NCBI GenBank assembly: GCA_007570785.1
Contig: ML664161.1
Span: 39,187,818-39,251,817 of the forward strand
Length of the DNA stretch: 64,000 bases
DNA from: Antilocapra americana
Taxonomy: Eukaryota; Chordata; Mammalia; Artiodactyla; Antilocapridae
Direction: 5' to 3'
In this document: positions 46,246 through 57,789 of the stretch, piece by piece
Position numbering within the stretch: the first letter of the stretch is position 1
How the letters are laid out: each line of letters starts with the position of its first letter
Notes under the pieces: generated by a model
The model's input: only the letters and a program-made list of their open reading frames with translations
Database searches by the model: none
What the model was told of the DNA's origin: nothing
Program-made: the position numbers and the translations under genes

Positions 46246-46479
46246 AACAAGCAAAGTGTGTACATACTCAGTCATGTCCAACTCTTCTCTCTATAGACTG
46301 TAGCCCACCTGGCTCCACTGTTCATGGGATTCTCCAGGCAAGAATACTAGAGTGGGTTGCCATTTCCTTCTCCAGGAGATCTCCCTGACCCAGAAATCAA
46401 ACCAGTGTCTCCTGCGTCTCCTGTCTGGGTGGATGGATTGTTTACCACTGAGCCGTCTGGGCCACCCAAACAAGCAAAG
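46246..46479 (-). mobile_element. Bov-tA SINE, antisense, with perfect 11-bp target-site duplication
   Basis: The body is 46257-46468 and the TSD AACAAGCAAAG is at 46246-46256 and 46469-46479. A small duplication of 'tctcctg' is visible near 46410-46425. Confidence 0.94.
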
Positions 46480-46584
46480 GAGACAGACTTATGAGTGAAG
46501 AAATGTAGAGATGAGATGAGCAGAGGAATGGGGTCTATCACATATATTAATGCTTAGGCACAGAATAAAATCTCTCAGCAAGAA

Positions 46585-46690
46585 GGGCATTTTAGCATGA
46601 TCTAGTCAAATTCTTTCATTTTACTGATGAGGAGAAAGGTGAATTTCTAAGAATCAAATAGCCAGCTATCTGCAGAGATAAGATTAGAGT
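46585..46690 (-). mobile_element. MIR SINE fragment, antisense
   Basis: 'gcattttagcatgatctagtcaaattctttcattttactgatgaggagaaagg' is a decayed antisense MIR-like core. Confidence 0.55.
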
Positions 46691-47439
46691 AAAAAGAGGC
46701 TAAACGTAGGTCTGTGCCTTGTTATACCAGATCCAGTAGATAGTAAAGAATTTGGATGAGTGAATGCAAGGCAAAAAAAAAAAAGTAGAGCAATAATAAA
46801 AAGATAACTAATAGGAAACTACTCCCATTTTTCATAAGTACAGCTTAGCTAGAGGAAAAGTAAATCCACATTAAAAGATATCTGCTTATAAAGGAAGTAG
46901 GAAATACAATTTAATGTCAATTAAAAGAATTTGTTAGCGTGAACTCATTTTTTAAATCTTTAATCTTGAGAGGAAAACTCAAGCCTGTAAGTCTAAACTG
47001 TAAGAAGAAATAAAGCAACTACTGACCTAAAAAATGCAAATGAGTGTGGAAAAAAATGTGAACATTTGCATATCACTAAAGTTAAAGCATTATTTATCTG
47101 CAACTACTGTAATTAGCAAATATGTATTAGCAAAGCAGCTATTTCTGAAAAACAATCGAATACATTGAGTAAATACTTCAAGATTGAAAAGGACAACATT
47201 AAATTCTGCTCGGACATAAAACGTCTGGATTAAACATTATGTACCAACTTCCATATGTCTTATACAGCATAAACAAGAAGAAAACTTTGAGACATAGAAA
47301 AATGAAAGGAAAAAGCTAGTACTTTCTGAATAAAAATATCTGTGTTTAGTATGGTGTATATGCCTCTATAATGTGTCATCTGCCTAGGTGTCTGGTCCCA
47401 TCTTCTTCCTTGTCTTCCCTTTGCCCTACAGTCTGCCAT
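46691..47439. other. A-rich anonymous DNA
   Basis: Plus-strand A-rich throughout; no element recognised. Confidence 0.4.
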
Positions 47440-47720
47440 ACCAAATTACTTACAGTTCCCTGGAAGTGTCTGGTTCCATGTTTTCTCCCATTCCCAGCTT
47501 TTGCTCAAGTTCCTGAAATACCTTCCCCTTTTCATCTCCTTTCCTTTCATTGGTTATCCCATTGCCCAGCATTCACTACCCTGAATAATTCAGTTCCTAC
47601 TTCCTCTGTCTTGTCCCCCTGCTCTGTTTCATGGTTTCAACTAATTGCTGTTTCTTTTTGTTCCACAGTATTCAGAGCTCGTAAGCTACTCTTGTTCCAT
47701 ATTTAATGCTGATTTATAAA
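47440..47720 (+). mobile_element. L2 LINE 3' region, sense
   Basis: 'acagttccctggaagtgtctgg... ttgctcaagttcctgaaataccttccccttttcatctcc' corresponds to the L2 stretch before its 3' UTR. Confidence 0.55.
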
Positions 47721-48934
47721 CTGCCTGGTAGCTTCTTGGTCTCATCTACTGTTGTCAACACTCAAACATCGGGACTGCTTCCTCTTCTTGGTATAATTAG
47801 GTTTGGAGCACTCAATTTCAGTCGATACATGTTTGCTGAGTAAGCAGACATTCTCATCTTTGTGCTCAAAGAGGGGGTTGTGATGGTTCTGATCTGATGC
47901 TGGCAGTGTATGAAAATAGTCCACAGTCCTAGGTAATCTGACCTCAGAGTAGAGACTCTTAGTATATAGGTCTATTTATTTCTCTGATCAAAGCCATCTC
48001 TGTCATAGATTTAATAACAAAGTGATCAAAATAGAGATAATAGAGATACCAGCATTCTCATCAGGTGGTGGAAGTGGAATGTATCCATAAATGTTCAAGA
48101 ACTCATTCTTTTTACCTTCTAGATTGTAGGAGTGGTTCTTGTCCCGTTGTCACTAAGCTCATCACTAAATTGTGTGTGGAGTGATCTCTCAGGTACCCAC
48201 CTTGGGACCTGTTATAACACTAGAGAGCTCACTGCAGTGCACGGGATTCAGGCAGCTTTTGGAAACATTGTTATATGGTATTCATTATTCTTCCAGTGGT
48301 ATTGCTGACGCTTCAGAGATGAAAATGAACAAAGTAAAACAAAAAATAAAGCTGAGAGAAAAGTGAAAGTGAACTTACTTATTCAAAAGCGGCAGATACA
48401 TGTTTGCTTGACTGGGGCCACAAGTCACATCTAAAGGTGGGCAGCAAAAATCTGGGGACAAAGCCCATCCGAATCTATCAAAAAAGGATCTGGGACCCCT
48501 ACCTAAAGCCATAAAACCAGAAAAGGAGGAAAGGATAATACCATAACTGTCCAACCAGAAGCTTACACAATAGTGCTCTATAGAGAAGGAACAAGGCTCA
48601 GTCTTACCATGTAAAACCTGAATCATTTGTCATAAACTCAAAATCATCATAGGATTTGAAATGTCCTTAATAACTTTATTGTATATGGACACTAATAAGC
48701 AAAGATGTGCCCTACTGACAAACTTCAGCATTTGAATTATTACCCAGGTGTTTGTTAATTAGTTGTGTATCTTGCTTTGTATATTTGACATTTTCCTATG
48801 TTTACTGTTTTTCTCAGTGATTTGAATAAATTCTTCAGGCTAATTACATCATTGTTTAAAATTTTCCACTTGAGAAAATTAAATATGTATCAAAATAACT
48901 AATTTTAAAAATAATTTATTTATCTAAGAATCAT
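47721..48934. other. Unassigned intergenic DNA
   Basis: About 1.2 kb without recognised repeat. The 83-codon minus-strand frame at 48375-48626 is Cys/Phe-rich and unmatched. Confidence 0.4.
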
Positions 48935-50300
48935 TAATTGAGCACCAATCATGTGCTGGCCACTCTTCTAGGCAGTTGGGAATGTATTAGAAAATGAAAC
49001 AGACCAAATCTCGCTCCTTGTAAAACTTACATTCCAGTGTATTGTGTTTATATGTGTATCGATATGAATGTGTGTGTGTCTGTGTGTGTATCAGGAAGTA
49101 GATATCAAATAACAAATAAATAACACATATATGATATGTGTGCTGTAATTAAAAAGAAAATCAGAGTTGAGTTCCAGGTTAGGGGTTCAGATTGCATCAT
49201 TAAATAAACTGGCTAGGGTAGCTTTTATTTATGGATGACATTTGACCAGAGGCCTGAAGAAAATAGGAGAGATAGTCAAGTGAGGGTTTGTACATAAGAT
49301 AGTCTAGGTAGAGAAAGCTACCTATGTAAGAAACCTGTGGCAGGCATAGCCCTTGTGACCTTGAAGAATACCAAGGAGGTCAGTATGACTGGAACAGAAT
49401 CAGGGAAGAATTTTTAAGAAATGAGGTTGAAGAGAAAATCGATCAATCACCTTGTAGATAATTGTTCGGACTTTGGCTTTTCTTCTGAGTGAAATGGAAA
49501 GGCAGTGGAGTAACATGGCTTAGGTTTTAGCAAGGTCACTCTGGCTGTTATGTTGAGAACAGACTGCAGAGAAACATGGATGCGATCAAGGACATCTATT
49601 AGGAGGCTGATATTAGTTTTCTGTTCCTGTCGTAACAAGTTATCACAAACATGGTGACTTAAAAAGCATAAATACATGATTTCACAGTCCAAGAGGTCGG
49701 AAATCTGAAATGGGTCTCACTGGACTGGGGCTAAGGAGTCAGTAGGACCGAGTATCTGGAGGCTCCAGGGGAGAATTTGCTCTCCTACGTGTTACAGCTA
49801 CTAGGAGCTGCCTGCACAGTTTGCCTTGTGGTCTCCTTCCAGAAATTGTGTCCCTCTGACCTCTGCTTTCTTGGTTGTATGTCCTGTGACACTAGTGCTG
49901 TGACTTGTTAAGTACCTCTGTTCTCATATCAGACACCAGACAGGACAGATAACCTCTCCCTCTCAAGGTCCTTATCATCTCTGCAAAGGCCCTTTAGCCA
50001 TAGATGGTAAATCGTCAGTTTCAGGGAATCGGGATGTGACGTCATATTGGGGGCGGGGGAGGGCGGCATTGTTCTCTCCATCACAAGGCTGTTACAGTCA
50101 CGCAGGCAGAAGACAGTGGTGGCTTGGTGAGGATGCTACAGTGAGGATAGTGGGGAATGACTGGCTTTTGGATGTCATTTTAAAATTAAAGTCAAACTGT
50201 ATTTCCTAATGGATTGGCTTTAGGGTGTGAGGAAAAAGAAAGAGATGAGTCCAGAATGACTCCAGGTATCTAAAGCTTGATGCTCCTGTACCACATATGT
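48935..50300 (-). mobile_element. L2 LINE, antisense, split by a MaLR LTR
   Basis: Read right to left it is L2 in order. The left flank has the 3' end ('tgagcaccaatcatgtgctggccactcttctaggc', 48936) and 'catttgaccagaggcctgaag', 'ggactttggcttttcttctgagtg', 'tcactctggctgtta', 'tctattaggaggctg' (to 49609). After the LTR it resumes at 50086 ('ttacagtcacgcaggcagaagacagtggtggcttgg', 'atggattggctttagggtgtgag', 'gaatgactccaggta'). The two halves join without loss. Confidence 0.82.
49604..50091 (-). mobile_element. MaLR (MLT1-type) LTR, antisense, inserted in L2
   Basis: Body about 49609-50085, beginning 'attagttttctgttcctgtcgtaacaag' and including 'ggaaatctgaaatgggtctcactgg' and 'tctctgcaaaggccc'. 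The 5-6-base duplication AGGCTG (49604-49609 and 50086-50091) fits the short TSD of ERVL-type elements. Confidence 0.85.
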
Positions 50301-50559
50301 CTTCTTTACCTTTTTGTTTCCAAGGTTTAACTCGCACAGTGCCCTGCACATAGTAAATGCTTGATGGATATTCACTATCTTTAAAGTTTCCTATTTTAGA
50401 AAATAATCATGATGGGGAAAACTAGAAAATAAAGGGGAAAATTCAACAACAACAACAAAAAAACCCCAAAACACCCACGAAGTACCCATCCCCAAACCTG
50501 CAAAATTACTTTAATATGTTTTATTATTTGCTTCAAAATATTATATAAGCAGATTTTTT
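50301..50559. other. Unassigned spacer
   Basis: AAC-rich run near 50446-50475; nothing else recognised. Confidence 0.35.
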
Positions 50560-50780
50560 TCTTTTTACAATTTTGTGATAGCACTAAACCTGCCATTCCA
50601 TGTCCTTAAATAATATTTAACTTGACATTTTGCCATGTTTATAGTCTTCATTGACAAGAACTTTGATAACTTTTATACTGTTTCTTCAGTGGATGTTTTA
50701 TAATTTAAATAATCATCACCTCATTGTTGGGCATTCAGGTAGTTTTAGCATTTGACAAATTATAGAGGACAGAGGGCATC
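50560..50780 (-). mobile_element. Old L1-like fragment, antisense
   Basis: 'gtggatgttttataatttaaataatcatcacctcattgttgggcattcaggtag' parallels the old L1 3' coding end seen in other copies. Confidence 0.5.
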
Positions 50781-51136
50781 ATAGATGCAATGGGACAAGA
50801 TACTGCTTTGACTTTTTTTTTCAACTCTTCAATTAATATCTGCAAGAGTGAGTGGCATATAAATGATGCTATATTAGGCAGTGTTGTAAACACAGATAAT
50901 GACTTAGAAACTACTTATCTGGAACTTGAAAAGGTTACAAATATGGACTCAAATCAAAATGAGATTAAACTGGAAAAATGTAAACTAGTTCATCTGGGAA
51001 GAAATTGAGTCAGATTCACAGTCCTCCTTAGAAATCTGGTGAGTGGTAGGTAATGTTAGAAGATACAAATAAAGGCAAGCTATGTCCCCAAACATTCTAG
51101 TATAAAAGGCTTACAGCAAGGCCTAGAAATGTCAGT

Positions 51137-51140
<4 letters not shown>
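50781..51140. other. Unassigned spacer
   Basis: A 72-codon frame (50790-51008), acidic/basic mixed, reads 'KSEWHINDAILGSVVNTDND...KLEKCKLVHLGRN'. It reads like protein but I cannot identify it and there is no exon context. Its end vaguely recalls reverse-transcriptase-like ORFs without enough support to call. Confidence 0.3.

Positions 51141-51182
<42 letters not shown>
51141..51182. repeat. (AC)21 microsatellite
   Basis: Twenty-one uninterrupted AC units, long enough to be length-variable between individuals. Confidence 0.97.
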
Positions 51183-51184
<2 letters not shown>

Positions 51185-51839
51185 ACCTGGGTAATCCTGG
51201 CACAAGTGTCCTATAGAAAACCCTTTGAAAAATGGTGTATGAACATATCTCCTCAAATTTGAGAGTGAGTATATGTGCAAAATAGAAACACGACAAAGTA
51301 AGAAAGTACAGTCTGGAAGTGATGTTTAATTGGAAGATTGAGAGATGAAAGAATAAGAAAATGAAATATAATACATCTACTCAGACTATCAAGCAGCCAT
51401 TAAAATAATAACCACAGTGACAGAAACAGACAATATGATAGAGTTTTAAGTTTTGTCAATCAACAGCCAAAAAAAAAAAGATACAGAGCAAGTGGATAAC
51501 TAAATAAAAATAAAGATATAATAAAATATTGGGGTTTAAAAAAGGTCAATGGGATTTTAACTGCCTAAAATTTTTTTTGAAAAAGCAAAGAAGAAAATGA
51601 AATGGGAAACAGTAATCAACTCTATTAAATTTTGAGAGGTAGCTTTAGTCTATGAACATAAACAATCAAGCCAACTAGTTAGATAATGGGGAAGTTTATT
51701 TGGGAAGAAGAGGCTTTAACAAGTAGGTTTAGGTCATGGCCTGAAATACTCCACAGATATCATTCCCAAGGAAGTTGTTGTCTGCTCCATGTCCTATTTT
51801 GCAGCTGTTTGCTTGAACCCTGAAGCTGTGCCTCTCTCC
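51183..51839. other. A-rich anonymous DNA
   Basis: No element recognised with confidence; the A-rich part 51340-51560 could be a decayed L1 3' end. Confidence 0.35.
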
Positions 51840-52290
51840 TCCTTTCCCATTCTCATTGCCGGTTGTCATTGTCCTTATCTTGGCTCTCCTGCTTTCTTGC
51901 CTGGATTATCACCATTTAGTTGCTTTACTAGCCTTTGATTATGTTATTGCTTTAGATTAGAAATATCTTGTTACCATCTCCTCCTTAAAAACCTTGCTCA
52001 TTCTTCAACCTTAGTTCAGATGCCCTCTCCCGGCTACTTTTTGTGGATTGCTCACCCCACCTCCAACAAAATTAGATTTAACTGCTTCTCATTTGTGGTT
52101 TTACTGCTTGTATTTATTATGTCAGTTAATTAATTGCATCCCAATTTCTTGAATAAATTGGAAGCTTCTTCAGAATATGAAGCAATTTCTGTTTATTTTA
52201 TTTCTTTCCTCTGTTTTCTATAACTACTAGATATAGACATTTGTATACAGAAAGAGCTTAATGTTTACTGAATTGAGTTGAATGTCAAAA
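51840..52290 (+). mobile_element. L2 LINE 3' region, sense
   Basis: 'cttgcctggattatcaccatttagttgctttactagcc', then 'cattcttcaaccttagttcagatgccc', 'aattggaagcttcttcagaatatg', and the end 'agcttaatgtttactgaattgag' are in L2 order. Confidence 0.65.
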
Positions 52291-52429
52291 GCTACATCAT
52301 TATTTCTAGAAATGAGGTTCAACTTCACTAACAAGTGACTTGAGAATGAGCTGGTCTGTAGGGCAGGTCGTAAGACCAACAGGCTAGGGACTCCCACCTG
52401 GGACAGGGAAGAAGAAACTAATTTTTATG

Positions 52430-52640
52430 GTGAGTGATTGCTATTTTCTAAGACCCTAAAGTAGTTTTTTTACATGTAATAACCCACTGTATCCTCACTG
52501 CTCTCTTGTGTTGTAGGGACTATCCATCCCATCTTGCAGATAAGACTAGATAGGAAAAGTAGCTAGAAAGAAAGGGGGAAAAAAGGAACTAGAAGGTAGT
52601 GGGCAGGATTTGTATCTTAATCTGTGTGATTCTAATACTC
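52430..52640 (-). mobile_element. MIR SINE, antisense
   Basis: 'ttacatgtaataacccactgtatcctcactgctctc... catcccatcttgcagataagactag' is antisense MIR order. Confidence 0.6.
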
Positions 52641-53834
52641 ATGTTTTAATTTTAGCTTATATACTTACTTTTGTTTTCCTCTCTACTGTACAATATCATC
52701 TCTCTTATATCATTACTTTTAAACATAGATATTACTATAGAGTATGTAATGTAGCTAGTTCAGGTAATCTGGCATCACAATATTTGTGAACTATTGATAC
52801 GAAGCTTCCATTCAGTACCTTACATTTTCTCCTAGTGCTGAATTTCCACCAGTTTGTTTTATAGTGTGTATTTACCTGGGAAAGGATGGGAAAGGAGGGG
52901 AGGGACTGGAAACTCATCAAATAGTAACAAAGTAAAAACTTGCATTGCTTTCATTAGCAGTATCTCTCCAAATTTGCCTGCTAGATACAGCTCCCAGTGA
53001 AACTAAAAGATTGAACTGAGCTACATTGACTGGTAAATTTAAAAATATGTAAAAAAATCTATATTAATAGGAATTCTTACCATCTTAGTCATCTTAAGGG
53101 AAGTGTGCAATCATAGATAACAGGGAATGTCTACAATGCCAAATGTGATGAAGTCTATAGAAATAAAAAGTCCAATTAAGGATAAAAAAAAGATTTTTGA
53201 CAAGAATTTCCTACTCATCTAAGAAAATCATGATCCAGGTATGATTTTTTAGATGCAGTAATATCACTGAAACTCAATTCTGTTGGGATAAAACTCTAGA
53301 AAATCTTTATGTTTTAATGGTTTTTGGCATTTTCCCTAAGAATCTCATCCAACAATGAGTAGGACGGATTCTTTCACAGCTTCACACATCAACACCAGAG
53401 AAGGACAATAGACTCTCTTTACTTTGTTAAATGCTAGTACAAAGACAACTCAGTTATCCAGTTTTTCCATTATCCAAGTATAAATGAGCACCTACTAGGG
53501 CCATGTTTTATTCCAAGAAGTAAGGGATACAATGTTAAACAAGTATAGATACAATGAAATTTTCCAGTCTATATAGTACTGTTAAATCTGTGTATTGGGG
53601 CCTCATAATGGATGTGAAATTCATTAGATGAACTTTAACCATTTTTTAGAAAAAAAATGAAATAGACTTAATGAGCAATATTAGAGATCAATGTATAAAA
53701 AATGGTAAGTATTGCCTTGCAAATCTCGTATTTCAGTTTTATGAGTATACATATATATTTGTGTTTCTTTCTGTGAGTTGCATGAAAACCTACAAAAGTC
53801 ATTCTTTTCCAGGTGAAACTGACAGCTTAAAATG
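52641..53834. other. AT-rich anonymous DNA
   Basis: About 1.2 kb without recognised element or exon. Confidence 0.4.
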
Positions 53835-54090
53835 TTAATTAATTATATGGCACTTATGTTGCACTTTCAATGAGATAAAAACACTTCTATGTCTGTTCTA
53901 TGGGGAAAAAAAAAGTGTAATTCTCACCACAGTTCTATGAGGTAGGTACTTTAATTATTCCACATGTAAAGTTGAGGAAACTTACAAGAGAAGTTTAAGT
54001 CCCAAGGTCCCATAGCTCAACAGTGGGAGAAATGGGATCTCAGTTCAGGCAGTCTGACTTCAGAGTCAGAGTTCTAATCACTTCATTGCA
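53835..54090 (-). mobile_element. MIR SINE, near full length, antisense
   Basis: 'ctcaccacagttctatgaggtaggtactttaattattccacatgtaaagttgaggaaac... cccaaggtcccatagctc... gcagtctgacttcagagtcagag' spans the MIR from 3' to 5' end. Confidence 0.8.
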
Positions 54091-54153
54091 TCCACATGCT
54101 TATGATATGATACACGTGGATGCAGTGTTTAGAGGCAAAGCCTATCTCAAAAG

Positions 54154-54155
<2 letters not shown>

Positions 54156-54184
<29 letters not shown>
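54156..54184. repeat. (AT)14 microsatellite followed by T-run
   Basis: Uninterrupted TA alternation running into a T-run to 54193. Confidence 0.95.
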
Positions 54185-54193
<9 letters not shown>

Positions 54194-54796
54194 GCATTGC
54201 AGGTGGAGTGGATGATGAGATGGCCTAACCTATTCTGGATGCCTGTATGGGTAGGCTGGGAATATTGGGTAATGAGGATGGATGTGGACTGGTGTGCTGC
54301 ATGATAGTAGAGCAAGGTGGGAGTATCCCAGCTTGGAGCTAAGCCATGGCACCTATGGGATACAAAGAAGATAGGGTATGCATAGAACTTATGAGGAGCT
54401 CTTGGATTCAGGAGTAAAGACTCACATACAGGGATGAATTAATAGAGATAAGAGTCTGGTCCAGTTATCATACAAAGTCATTAGAGAGTAGTTGTGAGTG
54501 GAGCTTGGTATCTTTTGATTCAGGTTGACTCTCCTGCCCTGCACTTTGACCTAAAAGTGGTTCTAATCACTGTATTGCAAATTACTAACTATGTAACTTC
54601 TTGCAACATACATAATCTTTGTGCCTTAGTATTGTGTTGTTTCTGTCATTGTTGTCATCATCATCATCATCGTTAGATCTCTGTTTGAAAGCTCTCTTTA
54701 AGACAGCTTTCAGTCCTAAATAAAGGACCTAAATAAATTTTTTTCAGTCCTAAATAAAGATGGTGGAATGACTTTATTAAAAATTCTGTGAGGTGT
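54194..54796. other. Unassigned spacer
   Basis: A CAT trinucleotide run lies near 54657-54670. No element recognised. Confidence 0.4.
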
Positions 54797-54865
54797 TGGG
54801 ATCATGTGTTCTCAAACTTTAACATGCACGAGGATCATCTGGGAAGCACAAGAAAATGCCAAGTT
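54797..54865 (+). mobile_element. MER5A-like hAT element fragment
   Basis: 'gtgttctcaaactttaacatgcacgaggatcatctgggaagc' is the recognisable start of MER5A/B, a non-autonomous hAT element. Confidence 0.65.
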
Positions 54866-54975
54866 GTTGAAAGTGCTCTCATAGACTTCAGAGTCAGTTG
54901 GTGTAGCATGAGGCAGAAGTATAGTCCATTTGAGAAAAAAGCTAGCATAGTATAATGGAAAGAAAGTTTTTTTTC

Positions 54976-55280
54976 CAGTAGCAACGTACAGATGTGAGAG
55001 TTGGACCATAAAGAAGGCTGAGCGCCAAAGAACTGATGCTTTCAAATTGTGGTGCTAGAGAAGACTCTTGAGAGGCCCTTTGACTGCAAGATGAAACCAG
55101 TCAACCCCAAAGGAAATCAACCTTGAATACTCATTGGAAGGACTGATGCTGAAGCTGAAGCTCCGATACCTTGGCCCCCTGTTGCAAAGAGCTGACTCAT
55201 TGGAAAAGACCCTGATGCTGGGAAAGACTGAGGGCAAGAGGAGAAGGGGATGACAGAGAGAATGAAATGGTTGGATGGCA
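54976..55280 (+). mobile_element. BovB LINE fragment, sense, lacking the 3' terminus
   Basis: It begins in the 'MYGCE' region ('ccagtagcaacgtacagatgtgagagttgg') and stops at 'gaaatggttggatggcagtc'. Unlike nearly all other BovB pieces here it lacks the last 150-200 bases, so a later deletion or rearrangement removed the tail. Confidence 0.9.
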
Positions 55281-55937
55281 GTCATATAGTATGATTTGTA
55301 GGCAAGATACATTTATTATTACAGGAGAAAAAATTAAAAAAAAAAACTTAAGAACAGGTAAAAGAGGAACATTCATATATAAGGGCAAATCTTATATAAC
55401 GCGCCCATCATTTTAGGTTCTCCACTTAAGTATCTCACACTGCTTTGAAGGTGATTTTTACCTTCTTAAAACCTGGTCAATAATGCCCATATCAAACAGG
55501 CTATCTTTGCCCTGTACTTTGAATGGTCACAGTTACCTAAGAATATCCTCAGATATCCACACTGCAAATTATTCTAAATAATATCTCAGGTAGGTCCTAT
55601 GTGGTCTTATATGTTAGTTGGGGGAGGGAGGTGAGGGCAGGAAGTGGGGAAAACATCAGAAAACATGAAGGGTGAGTACTTCAGAACAAAAAGTTACACC
55701 AGTCAATGGAAATCTAAAAATGTAAACTATTTATCATCCACTGGCTTCCATCCTTTGTAACCATAATATACTTGAAAGCATTCATCTTTTATCTAAGGAT
55801 GCCTTTGATTAGAGCAGATCATTGCTTGCTGGCATTACCTGAGATAGGCCAATAGTATACTGTGTTGCTTTTCATTCCTGTGTAGCGTTATAACAGGATA
55901 TCATGAATTCAGCACTGTTAGGTCAAATACTGCTTTA
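55281..55937. other. Unassigned spacer
   Basis: No element recognised; A-run at 55337-55346. Confidence 0.35.
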
Positions 55938-56385
55938 TTATGGGGACTGCATTATAGGATGGAGAAGGCAATGGCACCCCACTCCAGTACTCTTGTCTGG
56001 AAAATCCCATGGATGGAGGAGCCTGGTAGGCTGCAGTCCATGGGGTCAATAGGAGTCCGACAGGACTGAGCAACTTCACTTTCACTTTTCACTTTCATGC
56101 ATTGGAGAAGGAAATGGCACCCCACTCCAGTGTTCTTGCCTGGAGAATCCCAGGGACGGGCGAGCCTGGTGGGCTTCCATCTATGGGGTCGCACAGAGTC
56201 AGACACGACTGAAGCGACTTAGCAGCAGCAGCAGCAGCATTATAGGATGTTTAGCAGTATTCCTGGCCACTACTCATTACTTGTAATCAGCAACTTCCCC
56301 CTAATTGTGGCCATGAAAAATGTCTCCAGACATTGTCAAATGGTCCTCTGGGGGCAGAATTGTCCCTAGTGAAGAACTGCTGTGT
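55938..56385 (-). mobile_element. MER20-like hAT element, antisense, split by BOV-A2
   Basis: The right part (56250-56385) reads 'tgtttagcagtattcctggcc... gtctccagacattgtcaaatggtcctctgggggcagaattg', a clear antisense MER20. The left 20-25 bases lie before the SINE and end in the duplicated 'gcattataggatg', itself MER20 sequence. Confidence 0.8.
55949..56249 (+). mobile_element. BOV-A2 SINE, sense, with perfect 13-bp target-site duplication
   Basis: Two BovB-tail-like monomers in tandem ('ggagaaggcaatggcaccccactcc' and 'ggagaaggaaatggcaccccactcc'), linked by 'cactttcacttttcactttcatgcatt' and ending in five to six AGC units. TSD GCATTATAGGATG at 55949-55961 and 56237-56249; body 55962-56236. 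Confidence 0.97.
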
Positions 56386-56939
56386 TACAGGGTCACTTGT
56401 GATCCAGCTGCCCCCCCTCCTTCCCATTGTGCCAAGCCTATCACCACTGAGAAGCCTGCTCCCTTGCAAATGTTTCCATGATGCCTCACAGCTGAGGTTT
56501 AGGGCTCTCAGTGCTATGCTATTTGGCATTATTAGTTTATCTTTGGTGACTGGCAAAGTTCCTAAGCAATTCAAAAGTAACTATTTCAGTGTGACTGCAA
56601 ACATTGCCTCCGGATCTGTGAGTCACTGACTGTCCTACCAAGGCCAGAGTTTTCCTTATAGTTTCTCTTTTCTTATGTATGCACTTACCTGGTTTGGGAG
56701 CAGCTTGATGGTCCATGAAATCATGAAGTCTAAAATCAGCCAGATGAAGAAGCTGCTTCTCCTGAGGAAACGTCTCTTTTCACTAGCAAACAGTGTTGCT
56801 GTTCTCCAGGTCAAAGCCCCCTCATTTTTCCTGAAGCGTCCCTTTGTTCTGACTGGCCCTCTGCTTTTCAGAAGTCTCAGTGTTGTGAAATCTGAATCAG
56901 ATACGTGAATTCCTTCTTCCTCTTACAGATTGCAATGGC
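56386..56939. other. Unassigned spacer
   Basis: Open frames of 98 (56333-56629) and 77 codons (56675-56908) occur on the plus strand. The first overlaps MER20 and the second has no known motif or splice pair. Confidence 0.35.
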
Positions 56940-57193
56940 TTGCATTAACTGATTGTAATGGCCTGCTTCCCTGGTGGCTTAGATGGTTGAGAGTCTGCCT
57001 GAAATGCAGGAGACCTGGTTTCATCCCTGGGTTGGGGATATCCCCTGGAAAAGGGAATGGGTACCCACACCAGTATTCTTGCCTTGAGAATTCCATGGAC
57101 AGAGGAGTCTGGTGGGCTACCGTCCATGCGGTCGCAAAGAGTGGGACCCAACTGAGCTACTTTTTCTTTCTTTTTCTTCTTTGTATTAACTGA
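56940..57193 (+). mobile_element. Bov-tA SINE, sense, with 13-bp target-site duplication
   Basis: Head ('gcttccctggtggcttagatgg') and tail ('ggtcgcaaagagtgggacccaactgagc') are intact. TSD 56940-56952 / 57181-57193 has one mismatch. Confidence 0.92.
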
Positions 57194-57388
57194 AGAAGTT
57201 CTGTGATTGTTTACAGGTGTTACTAGACTTTCTTGATTTGATTTCTGCTGTTAGAAAAGCTTAAGAATGAAACAGTAATTCACTTATGTGTGGGTTCTAG
57301 CAACAATTTTTTTTTTAATACATGTAATCTGTAGCTTACCTCAAAAGAAATATACATGGCTAAGGCTGTGCTTAGGAGGAGATTAATT

Positions 57389-57635
57389 ACTCATGAGGTG
57401 TGTGTTTGTGTGTGTGTGTGTGTAGTGCACTCAGCTGTGTCTGACTTCTTACAGTTCCTTGGACTGGAGCCTCCAGGCTCCTCTGTTCATGGAATTTTCC
57501 AGGCAAAAATACTGGAGTGGTTTGTCATTTTCTACTCCAGGGGATAGACCCAGGTATCAAACTTATGTCTCCTGCATCACCTGCATTGCAGATAGATTCT
57601 TTATCACTGAGCTACCGGGAAGCCCACTCATGAGG
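57389..57635 (-). mobile_element. Bov-tA SINE, antisense, with perfect 10-bp target-site duplication and TG tract
   Basis: The body is 57399-57625 and the TSD ACTCATGAGG is at 57389-57398 and 57626-57635. A (TG)n tract at 57399-57423 sits at the 3' end of the SINE, probably expanded from its tail. Confidence 0.95.
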
Positions 57636-57789
57636 ATTAACTATGACAAAGATTCTCTCCATGATCAAATTTTAAAAAGGATCCTTTGAGTCCTTTTCCA
57701 GCTAGGCTACATCCTTAGGCCTTGTCCTTTGGAGCTCAGTTATAAGAATCCTGCTGAGTAAGTTAAAGAGAATCCTTCACCTCAATATC

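Noticed and set aside
57399..57423. (TG)n tract as an independent microsatellite
   Set aside because: It lies within the SINE boundaries set by the TSD and is best explained as expansion of the SINE's own tail.
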